A program made the position numbers and the translations under genes. Positions 10,567-20,252 of a stretch of 64,000 bases of DNA are shown piece after piece. A model generated the notes under the pieces. It ran no database searches. It was given only the letters and a program-made list of their open reading frames with translations, and was not told where the DNA came from. The stretch covers positions 1 to 64,000 of the forward strand of contig JBMOIC010000010.1 in the NCBI GenBank assembly GCA_049317525.1, in the 5' to 3' direction. Every line of letters starts with the position of its first letter. Position 1 is the stretch's first letter. Source of the DNA: UBA961 sp049317525 (GTDB taxonomy: Bacteria; Bacteroidota; Ignavibacteria; Kapaibacteriales; UBA961).

Positions 10567-11318
10567 TGAATTTACAACTTAAAGTATGGCGTCAGCAGAA
10601 TGCAAATACAAAAGGTAATTTTACTGATTATACCTTAAATGAAATAAGCCCAGATATGTCATTCTTAGAAATGCTTGATGTTTTAAATGAACAATTATTA
10701 GGCAAAGGACAAGATCCAGTAGCATTTGATCATGATTGTCGCGAAGGTATTTGTGGGTCCTGCTCTATGATGATTAATGGCAAACCTCATGGCCCAGAAA
10801 ATATGACAACTACATGTCAATTACATATGCGTAAATTTAATGATGGCGATAATATTGTCATTGAACCATGGAGAGCAAGCGCATTCCCCGTTATCAAAGA
10901 TTTATCTGTTAATAGAAGTGCATTTGATAGAATAATTCAAGCTGGTGGTTTTATATCAGTTAATACTGGTAATGCTCAAGATGGGAATACTCTTCCTATA
11001 CCAAAACCAGACGCTGACGCTGCAATGGATGCTGCTGCATGTATTGGTTGCGGAGCATGCGTAGCAGCATGCAAGAATGCATCTGCTATGCTATTTACTG
11101 CTGCTAAAGTTGCTCATTTGGGATATTTACCACAAGGACAACCAGAACGCCATAAAAGAGTTTTAAGAATGGTACATCAAATGGATAGCGAAGGTTTTGG
11201 GAACTGCACAAATACTTTGGATTGCGAAGCCGCTTGCCCTAAAGGAATAAGTGCTGATAATATTGCAAAACTAAACCAAGATTACTTGAAAGCTAAATTG
11301 AAAGGCATTTCTGCTTAA
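10566..11318 (+). CDS. sdhB: Succinate dehydrogenase iron-sulfur subunit
   Basis: Electron-transfer subunit linking the FAD of SdhA to the hemes of SdhC. In its 250 residues, Cys58, Cys63, Cys66 and Cys84 form the plant-type [2Fe-2S] site. Cys159, Cys162 and Cys165 (CIGCGAC) would bind the [4Fe-4S] cluster. Cys169, Cys214, Cys220 and Cys224 remain for the third cluster and the cluster crossover. All expected ligands are present. The gene is translationally coupled to sdhA (1-nt overlap) and is followed 5 nt later by a strong terminator that closes the operon. Confidence 0.97.
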   Translation: MNLQLKVWRQQNANTKGNFTDYTLNEISPDMSFLEMLDVLNEQLLGKGQDPVAFDHDCREGICGSCSMMINGKPHGPENMTTTCQLHMRKFNDGDNIVIEPWRASAFPVIKDLSVNRSAFDRIIQAGGFISVNTGNAQDGNTLPIPKPDADAAMDAAACIGCGACVAACKNASAMLFTAAKVAHLGYLPQGQPERHKRVLRMVHQMDSEGFGNCTNTLDCEAACPKGISADNIAKLNQDYLKAKLKGISA

Positions 11319-11322
11319 ATGT

Positions 11323-11353
11323 AAAAGGGATATCACATGATATCCCTTTTTTT
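11323..11353 (+). terminator. Intrinsic terminator of sdhCAB, possibly bidirectional
   Basis: A 12-bp stem (11323-11334 with 11339-11350) and 4-nt loop is followed by a T run to 11353 on the plus strand. On the minus strand the A arm also gives four T, so it can serve the convergent gene ending at 11352. Confidence 0.9.
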
Positions 11354-11906
11354 ATTTACCTAATAATTTAAGTTTCAAATCTTTATCAGCTGGATTATCA
11401 CATAACCAAATACCGAATAGTGCTTTTTTAAAGTCTAAACCAGGTATCATTGCAGACAGCTTACCATTTCTTATAATAGACAAACCCTTAGATGGTTCAT
11501 ACTGAAATACATATTGATCCCCTTTCTTAATCTCATCCTTAAAGATCTGTTTAAATTGATTAATTCTAGATTGCAAAGATGAAACTGAATTATTTGTTGA
11601 TTTGATAAATCCTTCATCTACGGCATCAGACATCTTTTGGGAAGTAATCAATCCACTAACAATAGTTAATTCCATCACCATCATCTCATTTGCTGCTATA
11701 ATCTCAGAGGCATTTTGAGTTTTTGCTTTTACAAACAAAGCTCCAACATACATATCCATCCAAAACTTTTCTCTTGTTCCAGCTCCATTTAATACTAATT
11801 GTTGGTCAGATACTTTCATAGTACTGGGAATTTTTATTCCGCCAATTTCTTGGTCTGCCTTCATTGTATAAATACAAACAAAAATGAATATCACAAGGTA
11901 ATTCAT
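11352..11906 (-). CDS. Exported chalcone-isomerase-like domain protein
   Basis: After a short signal peptide (about residues 1-17, rich in I, F and V), the protein matches the bacterial chalcone-isomerase-like family. It has the early block LNGAGTREKFW, the strand MYVGALFV and the terminal block FGIWL-DNPADKDLK. Bacterial members are secreted or periplasmic proteins of uncertain function, and most lack chalcone-isomerase activity; fatty-acid binding has been proposed for the fold. The ATG at 11906 is chosen over a start nine codons upstream because it gives a clean signal peptide. The mature protein is about 165 residues. It is the last gene of the minus-strand run that includes ccmF, 39 nt upstream. 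Confidence 0.8.
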   Translation of the reverse strand: MNYLVIFIFVCIYTMKADQEIGGIKIPSTMKVSDQQLVLNGAGTREKFWMDMYVGALFVKAKTQNASEIIAANEMMVMELTIVSGLITSQKMSDAVDEGFIKSTNNSVSSLQSRINQFKQIFKDEIKKGDQYVFQYEPSKGLSIIRNGKLSAMIPGLDFKKALFGIWLCDNPADKDLKLKLLGK

Positions 11907-11945
11907 AGAACACACTTCATAAATAATAAACAAGAATCTATATCA

Positions 11946-14234
11946 TTATTCTACGATAATGAAATCTTTTTTATGTCTAGCAATTGAAATAAAAAATCCA
12001 GCAACCATAGCAATTACTCCAAACCAAACAAGATTTATCAAAGGTTTTATTGAAACTTCTACAGTAAATACTTCTTTTTTCTGAGGTATAGGTTTCGAAG
12101 TATCTTCAAAACTAAAAGCAGCTTCTGATTGAGCTAAACTTTTTTTATTAGGAATAAGTTTTGCAAAAGATATTTTTTGATTTGTGCCAGGCAATACTAA
12201 TGGTTCGGGTATAGTCTCCATTGTTTGCATATTTAAAGAAGCACGCAATGAAATATCTGCGCTGTCTTTTGGTGAATATATGCGAACTATTGCTGCAGGA
12301 TGTATCATTCCATCAGCAGATGGGCCACTTCTCATGGCAGACATATCGAAAGCAATAAAACGGAAAGATCTAGTAGAATCTGTAGGAAAAACTATTTTTT
12401 CATCCTTTTTTAAGGTAATAATTGGTATTCCACCTTCTTCATCAGTTGATTTTGGCGAAATATATAAATCTCTTCCTAAACTCCAGGCAATACCTGGCTC
12501 TAGAAAGGCAGACATTCTTTTATTGAAATCACTCCAATACAGAATTGGAGCCACATGATTTACATGACCATCTTTCTCTACTTTGATATGAAATTTATAC
12601 TTTTCTCTGTCTGTAAATTCTTTTTCTATTTGTTCACGTCCTTCAAAAGTTAGAGTATATCCCAAAACTTGTGTTGGAACTCCAATAACTAATCGAGCAT
12701 GCTCTAATACAGAATATCTGGATGTCCATACAATGCCAATTAACAATAATGCTATTCCCACATGAGAAATATAAGCACCAGCTGATGCAAACTTAGCTTT
12801 CATTACTTTTAATGCTAATTCAGCATTAATCATCATAGAAAACCAAGCAGAAAATGTTAAAAGTATATAAAGAGGATCTCTAACGCCTAGTATCCAAGAT
12901 ACCAAAGTACCACATAAGGCTAAAGATCCTGAAAATAAGATTGATTTTTTTATATGTAATAGGGATTGACCTTTCCATCTTGCTAATAAAGACAATGCAT
13001 TAATGCACATAATAAGAATTACTAATGGCAAATGAGTAGTATTATAGAAATCTGGGTCTATTGCTATTTTAGGTTGTTTTAATATCTCTGCAAAAAGAGG
13101 CCAACTTGTACCAATAAAAACAATAATAGCACTACCTAATAATAATGCCGATCCAATCGACATCATAAATTCTCGGCTGCCTATGGCAAAATCAGCCTTA
13201 TCAGATTTTAGATCACTTTTTCTCCATATAATTAAGCCTATGGCTATCAAAAGAAAAGTGCTCATAAACACAATAAGAAGAATATATGCGAACATTCCTG
13301 GATCTACGAATGAATGAACTGATGTATCACCAAGTACTCCACTTCTAGTAAGAAATGTAGAATACAGTACAAGGATAAAGGCTAAAGCAGATAATATGAT
13401 ATTTGTTTTAACTAATCCACCAGTTTTTCTTTGAATAAGCATGGTATGTACTAATGCAACAGATACAAGCCAAGGAATTAATGATGAATTTTCTACCGGA
13501 TCCCATGCCCAAAAGCCACCCCAACCAAGGGTTTCATATGCCCAAAAGCCACCAAGCATAATGCCAAAACCTAGAATTGCCGTTGCATAAAGTGTCCAAG
13601 GTAATGCCATTTTTATCCAATCTTGATATTCTTTTTTTATCAAAGCAGCCATTGCGAAAGCAAATGGAACGCTCATTGCGGCAAAACCAGTAAATAATAT
13701 TGGAGGGTGAATGGTAATCCACACATTATGTAATAAAGGATTTAATCCTTTACCATTTTCTGGCTTAAAGCCGTCTGCAATACCGTCTTTAGCAAAGGTT
13801 TCCCATACAAATGAGAATGGATTTTTTACAACTAACAATAAAAGAAGGAAAACACAAATCAAAGAATAAAATACCATTATCTGCGATTCCCAATTCCTTT
13901 TTTTTACAAAAGGTAAAAGGATAACGCCTATCAATGACACCCATAAAGTCCACAGCATAAAGCTACCTTCTTGCCCAGCATATGAAGCAGCAAATAAATA
14001 CCATGCTTGTAATTCTTTAGATGAATAATTCCATACATAATGATATTCAAATTGATGAGTGAAAACAGTATATACTATCATCAAGAAAGCAAGTAAAATC
14101 CCTGCAGACATAGTACGATATACATTTCTAGCTAGAGATGCTGCATATATATTTCCAGTTAGAGCAAAAGCATATAAGCCAGTACTTACTATTGCAAGAG
14201 CAAAAAGGATATGGATTAAAAGTTGTCCAATCAT
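11946..14234 (-). CDS. ccmF: Cytochrome c heme-lyase subunit CcmF
   Basis: A large polytopic membrane protein of 762 residues that joins heme to apocytochrome c in system I maturation. The tryptophan-rich WWD motif is GWGGFWAWDPVENSS (237-251). Conserved histidines include His169 and His176 in LLHNVWITIHPP. A large non-cytoplasmic domain lies near residues 530-720 before the last helix, as in CcmF. The usual partners (ccmA, B, C, E, G, H) are not adjacent, so they must be elsewhere if the pathway is complete. The stop of the TldD-like gene lies 4 nt upstream, and the chalcone-isomerase-like gene follows. Confidence 0.93.
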   Translation of the reverse strand: MIGQLLIHILFALAIVSTGLYAFALTGNIYAASLARNVYRTMSAGILLAFLMIVYTVFTHQFEYHYVWNYSSKELQAWYLFAASYAGQEGSFMLWTLWVSLIGVILLPFVKKRNWESQIMVFYSLICVFLLLLLVVKNPFSFVWETFAKDGIADGFKPENGKGLNPLLHNVWITIHPPILFTGFAAMSVPFAFAMAALIKKEYQDWIKMALPWTLYATAILGFGIMLGGFWAYETLGWGGFWAWDPVENSSLIPWLVSVALVHTMLIQRKTGGLVKTNIILSALAFILVLYSTFLTRSGVLGDTSVHSFVDPGMFAYILLIVFMSTFLLIAIGLIIWRKSDLKSDKADFAIGSREFMMSIGSALLLGSAIIVFIGTSWPLFAEILKQPKIAIDPDFYNTTHLPLVILIMCINALSLLARWKGQSLLHIKKSILFSGSLALCGTLVSWILGVRDPLYILLTFSAWFSMMINAELALKVMKAKFASAGAYISHVGIALLLIGIVWTSRYSVLEHARLVIGVPTQVLGYTLTFEGREQIEKEFTDREKYKFHIKVEKDGHVNHVAPILYWSDFNKRMSAFLEPGIAWSLGRDLYISPKSTDEEGGIPIITLKKDEKIVFPTDSTRSFRFIAFDMSAMRSGPSADGMIHPAAIVRIYSPKDSADISLRASLNMQTMETIPEPLVLPGTNQKISFAKLIPNKKSLAQSEAAFSFEDTSKPIPQKKEVFTVEVSIKPLINLVWFGVIAMVAGFFISIARHKKDFIIVE

Positions 14235-14238
14235 ATAA

Positions 14239-15948
14239 TTAAGGCTTTGGATTTGTCAATGGAGAATCAAGCAATGGAGGTTTTGCTTGGGATTTTTGTT
14301 TTTTCTGAACTTCGATAATTTTAACAAATAAGTCTGGAGAACTTGCTGAAACAGGTACTCCACCAGATTCAGCACCGCATACTCCATTAAAAATACCTAT
14401 AGTATTACTTGCAGCGACAATATTATTAAAGGTTGTTAATGGTGTGCCGATTAAATCAACGCCTCTAACTAATTCATCTGGCCTGCCATCTTGATAGATT
14501 TTATATACCACCAAAGGTTGCACATTAAATGCATTAGGAATTGTTCTTGCTGTAAAAGTAAATCCACCAGAGATTTCTACAAAATACAGACCATAATCTT
14601 TATTTTGTTTTTTGCATTCTTGTCGTAAAAGGGTTTTCAATGAATCGAAAGGTACTGATTCTGATGCATGAACTAAGAGATTTGATTGTCTTGACACAGG
14701 GCGCAATCCTGCTTGACGTCTGCCATGACCATTAGAAACTGCAAAATTTTCAATTGGTGACCTGCTCATCAAGAAATTTTGAAAAAGTCCATTTTTAACA
14801 GCTACTACTTTTTGTGCTTTTACACCTTCATCATCATATTTATAATATCCTACGATATCTTGTCCTTGCAAAGACTTCATTCCTGGATCGAATACAACAT
14901 CGATAAAATCTGGTAATATTTTTTTGTTTAAAAACGATTTAAATGTTTGAGATGAATTTGGATCTTTTTGGCGATGACCTTCTACTCTATGTCCAAAAAT
15001 CTCATGAAAAAACACACCTGCTGCAGGCCCAGATAAGATGGCTGGTCCAGAATATGTTTCTGCTAATGGTGATTCCCTTAATTTACCAATTGTACTAATC
15101 ATAGACTGTATATCTTTTCTAATCTTCTCGGTTTGCGGAAGTCCTTCTGGAGCAAAAGCAAAATAGCTTGAAAATAAAGGCAATGTCATTCCATCATCGG
15201 ATTTGGTTGAAGCAGAAGCAAACATTCTTACATTGGGCTCACTTTGTTGCAATTGAGTTCCTTCGCTATTAACAAAATATTTTGTAATAATATCTGCTTG
15301 AAAGTATACATCTCCTGTATAAATTTTAGGGTCTGCTAAAAATAGAGAGGATAAAGATGTAACTTTTTCTCTCCAAGCATTTGTATCTAAGGTAAAAACA
15401 GCTGCTTCTTCAATAAATACTTCAGGTTTTTGGACAGAGAAATCTGCAGAAGAATCTTCTTCTTTCACTTTTACAGCTTTATTTGTAAGTACTTTACCAT
15501 ATCGCTCTACAGCTTTTTTATACAGTTTATCGGTAGCTGCCCAAATAATTGAAGATAATGCTTGTTCATTTTCTGAAAACGGCAATTCTACTCCCCTGCC
15601 ACCACCACCAAATTCAAAACGAGAACCTCTGATCGTATGGGTATTATCCAAAGAGTTATCACCAACTCTTATGTCAATATCCAATACACGGCTATTAATT
15701 GATTCTTCAGATTTCAATTTGCCAAATGAAGCTGTCATCCTTACTGTTTTTGTTTCAGTAACTGCATATGATAAAAAATAAGGTGGATTGGTTTGGCTTT
15801 TCAAACCTTCCATTGTTCTTTTCATTTCAGACTTTAGTGCTTTCATGATAACTGTTTCTGAGGCAGACAAGTCTACAATACCACATAGAAAACAACAAAT
15901 CAACATATAAAGCGATACTCTACAATACATATACGGTATTCCAATCAT
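14239..15948 (-). CDS. Exported TldD-family metalloprotease
   Basis: A 569-residue TldD/PmbA-superfamily protein. The zinc motif HExxxH is HEIFGH (315-320). The later GVCGAESGG near residue 534 supplies the cysteine that is the third ligand in TldD. So it is the catalytic TldD type, not the inactive TldE/PmbA type. Unlike E. coli TldD, it begins with a hydrophobic signal sequence (about residues 10-30, ending near LSASET), which implies work in the periplasm. No second TldE-like gene is adjacent. Its ATG overlaps the stop of a small exported OmpA-like protein (TAATG), suggesting a functional pair. The substrate is unknown. Confidence 0.85.
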   Translation of the reverse strand: MIGIPYMYCRVSLYMLICCFLCGIVDLSASETVIMKALKSEMKRTMEGLKSQTNPPYFLSYAVTETKTVRMTASFGKLKSEESINSRVLDIDIRVGDNSLDNTHTIRGSRFEFGGGGRGVELPFSENEQALSSIIWAATDKLYKKAVERYGKVLTNKAVKVKEEDSSADFSVQKPEVFIEEAAVFTLDTNAWREKVTSLSSLFLADPKIYTGDVYFQADIITKYFVNSEGTQLQQSEPNVRMFASASTKSDDGMTLPLFSSYFAFAPEGLPQTEKIRKDIQSMISTIGKLRESPLAETYSGPAILSGPAAGVFFHEIFGHRVEGHRQKDPNSSQTFKSFLNKKILPDFIDVVFDPGMKSLQGQDIVGYYKYDDEGVKAQKVVAVKNGLFQNFLMSRSPIENFAVSNGHGRRQAGLRPVSRQSNLLVHASESVPFDSLKTLLRQECKKQNKDYGLYFVEISGGFTFTARTIPNAFNVQPLVVYKIYQDGRPDELVRGVDLIGTPLTTFNNIVAASNTIGIFNGVCGAESGGVPVSASSPDLFVKIIEVQKKQKSQAKPPLLDSPLTNPKP

Positions 15949-16664
15949 TAAAATGTGCTATCAATATCTTTAACAGTAACCTGAATATCATTAGGAGCTT
16001 TTACAGTTCCTTCTATAAGTTGAATTCGGGATTGGCTAGTTCCTATAGAAATTAATTTATCAAGAAGGGCTTTGATTCTTAATTGTCCAAAAGAAAGCTG
16101 CGTTTCGGGCTGAACATTTTTTCCTTTCTTCTTAGAAGGTTTAGCTTTTTTTGCTTTTGTAATGTTTGAAACAGTAATACTGATATTAAGGCTTCGCATT
16201 TTTTTCAACATTTGAGTAATCTTTTCAAAAAATGGACTCTCAATTAAGTCTGCTTTATCATTAGCAAAAACATGATATTCACCAAGGTTTTCACCTGTTT
16301 TGATTACTCTTACTGTAAACGTTTTTTGTAATTCTTGATATGAAGTAACAGATGGAGTTGTAAAATTTATATCTGATTGCAAAATATCGCTACGATCAAA
16401 AAATGTTGAATAGGTTTTTCCGGGTTTAAGGACAGATGTAAATTCACCAGTATTTTGTGATTTAGTTTTTCCTGCTGAGCTTTCACCATCTTTAAATTGA
16501 ATATTAACACCCTGTAATGCATTTCCTGCTTCGTCTATTACTTTCCCTTTTAATAATATTGTTACATTTTGTGCATTCAAAGAATTCACTAAAACAATAC
16601 TTAAACCTAATACCGATAAGAACAATATATTTCTTCTTCCTAGGATTTTACTTACATTCATCAT
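15948..16664 (-). CDS. Exported protein with carboxypeptidase-regulatory-like and degenerate OmpA-like domains
   Basis: A signal peptide (about residues 1-32, ending NSLNAQ) precedes a beta-sandwich resembling carboxypeptidase-regulatory/CNA-B-like domains: GKVIDEAGNALQGVNIQFKD, then GEFTSVLKPGKTY. The second half, about residues 120-230, has a beta-alpha-beta-alpha-beta order with QLRIKALLDKL followed by RIQLIEG, reminiscent of an OmpA peptidoglycan-binding domain. A lysine-rich insertion (KAKKAKPSKKKGKN) interrupts it. The ATG at 16664 is preferred to an upstream TTG. It is coupled to the downstream TldD-like gene by a 1-nt overlap. Role unknown; a cell-wall-anchored partner or substrate of the peptidase is a guess. 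Confidence 0.7.
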   Translation of the reverse strand: MMNVSKILGRRNILFLSVLGLSIVLVNSLNAQNVTILLKGKVIDEAGNALQGVNIQFKDGESSAGKTKSQNTGEFTSVLKPGKTYSTFFDRSDILQSDINFTTPSVTSYQELQKTFTVRVIKTGENLGEYHVFANDKADLIESPFFEKITQMLKKMRSLNISITVSNITKAKKAKPSKKKGKNVQPETQLSFGQLRIKALLDKLISIGTSQSRIQLIEGTVKAPNDIQVTVKDIDSTF

Positions 16665-16697
16665 ATACAAAAACTCCAATCCCAATAATTATATAAT

Positions 16698-17297
16698 TTA
16701 TTGTAACAAAGATACGATTTCTATTTCTACAGTTTGTCCTTTGTCTTTTGCATACCAAAGATGAACAGCTTCATATATCTTTGATTTTTCTTGATTATCA
16801 TGTTTTAAAGCATCAAATACTTCTTGCGCTTTTATTGGCCTTGGGCCCCAGGTAAAAAGCTCTTTACCATTACTATCTATTGAAATCAATTTGGGAATAC
16901 CCATAGAACCATTTGTTTTATATAATTCAAGTAGTTCTGGATAAAGATCTCTTGAACACATTCTCAAATCAATAATATCTGATCTATATTCTGCTAATGC
17001 TGCAATTATTGGTAATGATTGCGAAGAATCTCCACACCAAGCCTCAGTGATGACAATCCATTTTTGTTCTATCATTAATCCAGATAAAACACTTTTAGCA
17101 TTATCAGACATCGTATACACTTTTTCTACTCTTTTACTTCTAGCCCAGTTTAATGTATAATAATGTTGCATTTCTTTTTCAGATGCTTCAATATTATGTT
17201 CAGAACGCATAATTAAGGCTTCAAATGTCGATTTATATTCTTGATAAGAAAAAGACTTTTCCCAATATTCATGTGCTGGTGATAATGTTATATTCAT
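16698..17297 (-). CDS. Thioredoxin-fold protein with CGDS active site
   Basis: A 199-residue cytoplasmic-looking protein with no signal peptide. It resembles the Thioredoxin_9 family common in Bacteroidota and Bacillota. The strand IVITEAWCGDSSQSLP places the single active-site cysteine at Cys88, with CGDS replacing CxxC. The cis-proline region is GIPKLISID. A single-cysteine site usually points to thiol-disulfide exchange with glutathione-like or bacillithiol-like partners, or to a binding role; which applies here is not known. It lies 10 nt upstream of GH57's stop side and 33 nt ahead of the small exported protein, within the same-strand run. Confidence 0.82.
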   Translation of the reverse strand: MNITLSPAHEYWEKSFSYQEYKSTFEALIMRSEHNIEASEKEMQHYYTLNWARSKRVEKVYTMSDNAKSVLSGLMIEQKWIVITEAWCGDSSQSLPIIAALAEYRSDIIDLRMCSRDLYPELLELYKTNGSMGIPKLISIDSNGKELFTWGPRPIKAQEVFDALKHDNQEKSKIYEAVHLWYAKDKGQTVEIEIVSLLQ

Positions 17298-17307
17298 TGT
17301 TTAATCA

Positions 17308-19317
17308 TTATAAAGTTAGTGTTATATAATTGCCGGAACGGGGATATAATAAACTTGTTGTATTGTGTAGTGTTTTTAAGCGTATGCGAAATATTTGCAA
17401 TGTATCTGGCAATGAAAAATAAATATGATGCATCCCACTACCACATAATTTTGGAATAAATCCATCAAATTGAAGATAATTATCTTTCCATATAGCTGTA
17501 AGAGTTTTATGCTGATCAGTAAGAATATATATCTCTATTGCTGCATTCTTACCAATACAATCAGTTGCATTAATATTGATTGTATATAATTGAGATTCAG
17601 GATGAAAACAAATTTGAATAGAAGACAGAATTTCTGAAACAGAATGGATGGCAGATCCTGAATATTCTTTTTCGAAAAGGGTATGAATAATTTCTTTTGA
17701 AGACAATTCAGCATCTGGAAAATCGATTTTGTCTGCAATTGGCTGCCTTACTTCATCTGGGATATGATGCCCAATTAAAAGATAAATTTGTTCAATATTC
17801 CACCTAAAAAGCTCATCAAATTCAGATTGATTTGCAGAAATATGATCATCTCCATACCACCAGAACCAATCAGAACCTTCAGAAATGAGAAGATGATTAT
17901 ATGCTTTTTGCCATTCCGGGCTTTTTTGATTTAAGGCACAACTAAATAATCTTTCTCTAGCTTTTGCAATCATTTCCCATGCAGCATTATCTTGAGGATG
18001 CCCAATCCAAATACTAAAATTACCATGTATCCACGATCCAGCTTTGATAGAAGATAATGGTTCTAAGAACTCAGAACCTTGAATACCCTCACTCATTGTA
18101 ATAGTATGTAATTCTGGATTGGAAATAAGACCATGAAACAATGAACGTAAAAATGGCAAACCATTATGCTGATAATATTCCCAACAATTTTCTCCATCTA
18201 AAATAATCGGAACAACTGCATATTGCAATGATTGTTCGCCATAATGTTGAATAAGGTCTAATCGAATTTGTTTTAATCTGTTGATAAAATCGTCTGAAGC
18301 TTTTTGAGCTTCCCATGAAGAATATTCAAATCCTATTGCATCAGACAAAGCATGATCACGAAAAAAGCAGGTAAGATTTCCTATTTTTCTTGGAAAATAC
18401 TTATCCAATTGATGATGATGTCCAGGGGATTGAAACAGTATCTTTTCATCGGTTGCTATCCATTTTACATTATACTGTTCGAATACTGATAGTGATTCAT
18501 TACTAATCGAGCCCTCTGATGGCCACATTCCATTTGGCATAATAGATAATCGATCTTTGCAATATGCTAAAGCCCTTTCTATCTGCACTTGGGCATCTTT
18601 CATTGATTGGGGTGCTAAATCAGGTAAATGTATATTGGGCAAATTCTCTAAAGCTGATTTAGAATCAATCAATAGTGGAATAATAGGATGATAAAATGGA
18701 GTTACTGATAATTCTAATCTGTTTTCTTTAACAGCTTTCTGCATTAAAGGTATTATTAGACTAATGATATGTTTATGATAAGCTAATACTGCTAGTTTAT
18801 CATCTTCTGAAAAATGAGTTTTTTCGAAAAATGACTGTAATTCTGAATTATTGGATTTATACAGTTCCCCAATCCATGTAAGATTATACCAGGTTTGTAT
18901 GTCTAACCAATCTTGCGAAGTAAATGATTCTACAGCTTCTTGTTGATTGTGAACTGCATAAGAATAAAGTTCATTATATCTAGCATATGGTGCAATCATA
19001 GTTGTATAATTACACAAAAAAAAGAGACGAAGAATTTCTGTTTTCTGGAATCTACTTAAATCATATGCATTAATAAGAGTTAATTCTTGGATTAAATCCG
19101 TAATTCCATATCGGATATATTCATCCAATTGAACTAATAATGAAGGAACAATATTAATTGTTTGTTTTAAAGAAGGAAATTGTTCGGCTAAAGCAGGTAA
19201 ATCCCAATAATCTTTTGCGGCATGTAATCGTACCCATGGGAGAATAAAATGATTGCCTTTTCTATAATATGGTTGATGCTGATGCCAAAGCAAAGCAATC
19301 CTTAAAGGCAGAATCAT
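17308..19317 (-). CDS. Glycoside hydrolase family 57 (alpha-glucan-acting enzyme)
   Basis: A 669-residue GH57 enzyme. This family contains alpha-amylases, 4-alpha-glucanotransferases, amylopullulanases and branching enzymes acting on starch or glycogen. The family motifs are in order: HQHQPYY (12-18), SVTPFYHPIIPLL (204-216), GMWPSEGS (263-270) with the likely nucleophile Glu268, and IILDGENCWE (371-380) with the likely acid/base Asp374. A C-terminal region of about 110 residues after the helical bundle looks like a beta domain. No signal peptide is seen, so it probably acts on intracellular glycogen. The precise reaction cannot be assigned from sequence. It lies 5 nt downstream of terC. Confidence 0.9.
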   Translation of the reverse strand: MILPLRIALLWHQHQPYYRKGNHFILPWVRLHAAKDYWDLPALAEQFPSLKQTINIVPSLLVQLDEYIRYGITDLIQELTLINAYDLSRFQKTEILRLFFLCNYTTMIAPYARYNELYSYAVHNQQEAVESFTSQDWLDIQTWYNLTWIGELYKSNNSELQSFFEKTHFSEDDKLAVLAYHKHIISLIIPLMQKAVKENRLELSVTPFYHPIIPLLIDSKSALENLPNIHLPDLAPQSMKDAQVQIERALAYCKDRLSIMPNGMWPSEGSISNESLSVFEQYNVKWIATDEKILFQSPGHHHQLDKYFPRKIGNLTCFFRDHALSDAIGFEYSSWEAQKASDDFINRLKQIRLDLIQHYGEQSLQYAVVPIILDGENCWEYYQHNGLPFLRSLFHGLISNPELHTITMSEGIQGSEFLEPLSSIKAGSWIHGNFSIWIGHPQDNAAWEMIAKARERLFSCALNQKSPEWQKAYNHLLISEGSDWFWWYGDDHISANQSEFDELFRWNIEQIYLLIGHHIPDEVRQPIADKIDFPDAELSSKEIIHTLFEKEYSGSAIHSVSEILSSIQICFHPESQLYTININATDCIGKNAAIEIYILTDQHKTLTAIWKDNYLQFDGFIPKLCGSGMHHIYFSLPDTLQIFRIRLKTLHNTTSLLYPRSGNYITLTL

Positions 19318-19322
19318 AAAAT

Positions 19323-20252
19323 TTACACTTCCTGTTCTTTAGATTTTGGGAAAAGTAATGATAATACAACAGAAAAGATAAGAATACTTAATACAACTAA
19401 TAATGCCCAATGAATTGGAATAGTATACATACCACTAATAAGCATTTTGACGCCAATAAAGCTTAATATGAAAGCAAGGCCATAATTTAGATAATGGAAT
19501 AATCCTACAACTCCAGCCAAAGCAAAATACAATGACCTTAAACCAAGAATAGCAAAGATATTTGAAGTATATACGATAAATGGGTCTGGAGAGACAGCTA
19601 ATACAGCTGGTATCGAATCTAAAGCAAAAATTAAATCAGTTGTTTCAACTAAAATCAACACCATAAATAATGGAGTTGCAAAGCTATGTCCCATCCTTCT
19701 TAAGAAAAATTTATCTTCATGATAATATTTAGATACACCAATATATTTTCTTACAAATTTCAATGCAATATTATTTTCTGGATTATATTCTGCATTCTCA
19801 TCGGTAAAAAAGAGTTTAAACCCGGTATATACTAAAAATGCACCCAATATGTAAATTATAAAATGAAACTTTGCAATAATGGATACGCCAGCAATAATAA
19901 ATATTGCCCTCATTGCTAAAGCACCTAATACACCCCAAAACAGTACTTTGTGTTGATATTTTTGAGGTACCCGAAAGTAATTAAAAATCGTTAAGAAAAT
20001 AAAGAGATTATCAACACTTAATGATTTTTCTATGATGTATGCTGTAGCAAATTCCGTAGCAGCAATAGGCGATTTGAAATAAGCAATACCTATTGCAAAT
20101 AATGCAGACAAAGATATCCACAAAGCACTCCAGCCCAAGGCTTCTTTAACAGAAATTGCATGTGCTCTTTTGTGAAAGATACCAATATCAATTGCCAGCA
20201 TCAAAAGAATAAATATGTGAAAACTTATCCACAAGAATGTATCATTTACCAT
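19323..20252 (-). CDS. TerC/Alx-family integral membrane protein
   Basis: A 309-residue protein with about nine membrane helices. The TerC-family signatures EKSLSVDNLFIFL (about residues 74-86) and ETTDLIFALDSIPAVLAVS carry the acidic residues in membrane helices. Members such as E. coli Alx and B. subtilis MeeF/MeeY handle manganese; the family name comes from tellurite resistance. Manganese efflux or metal loading of exported enzymes is a plausible role and would fit an exported Mn/Fe SOD in this genome, but that is inference. The yybP-ykoY Mn riboswitch that often precedes such genes is not seen: only 65 nt separate it from the upstream aminotransferase. Confidence 0.9.
   Translation of the reverse strand: MVNDTFLWISFHIFILLMLAIDIGIFHKRAHAISVKEALGWSALWISLSALFAIGIAYFKSPIAATEFATAYIIEKSLSVDNLFIFLTIFNYFRVPQKYQHKVLFWGVLGALAMRAIFIIAGVSIIAKFHFIIYILGAFLVYTGFKLFFTDENAEYNPENNIALKFVRKYIGVSKYYHEDKFFLRRMGHSFATPLFMVLILVETTDLIFALDSIPAVLAVSPDPFIVYTSNIFAILGLRSLYFALAGVVGLFHYLNYGLAFILSFIGVKMLISGMYTIPIHWALLVVLSILIFSVVLSLLFPKSKEQEV

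Noticed and set aside
12184..12558. 124-codon plus-strand frame opposite ccmF
   Set aside because: Shadow of the ccmF coding strand with no family resemblance.
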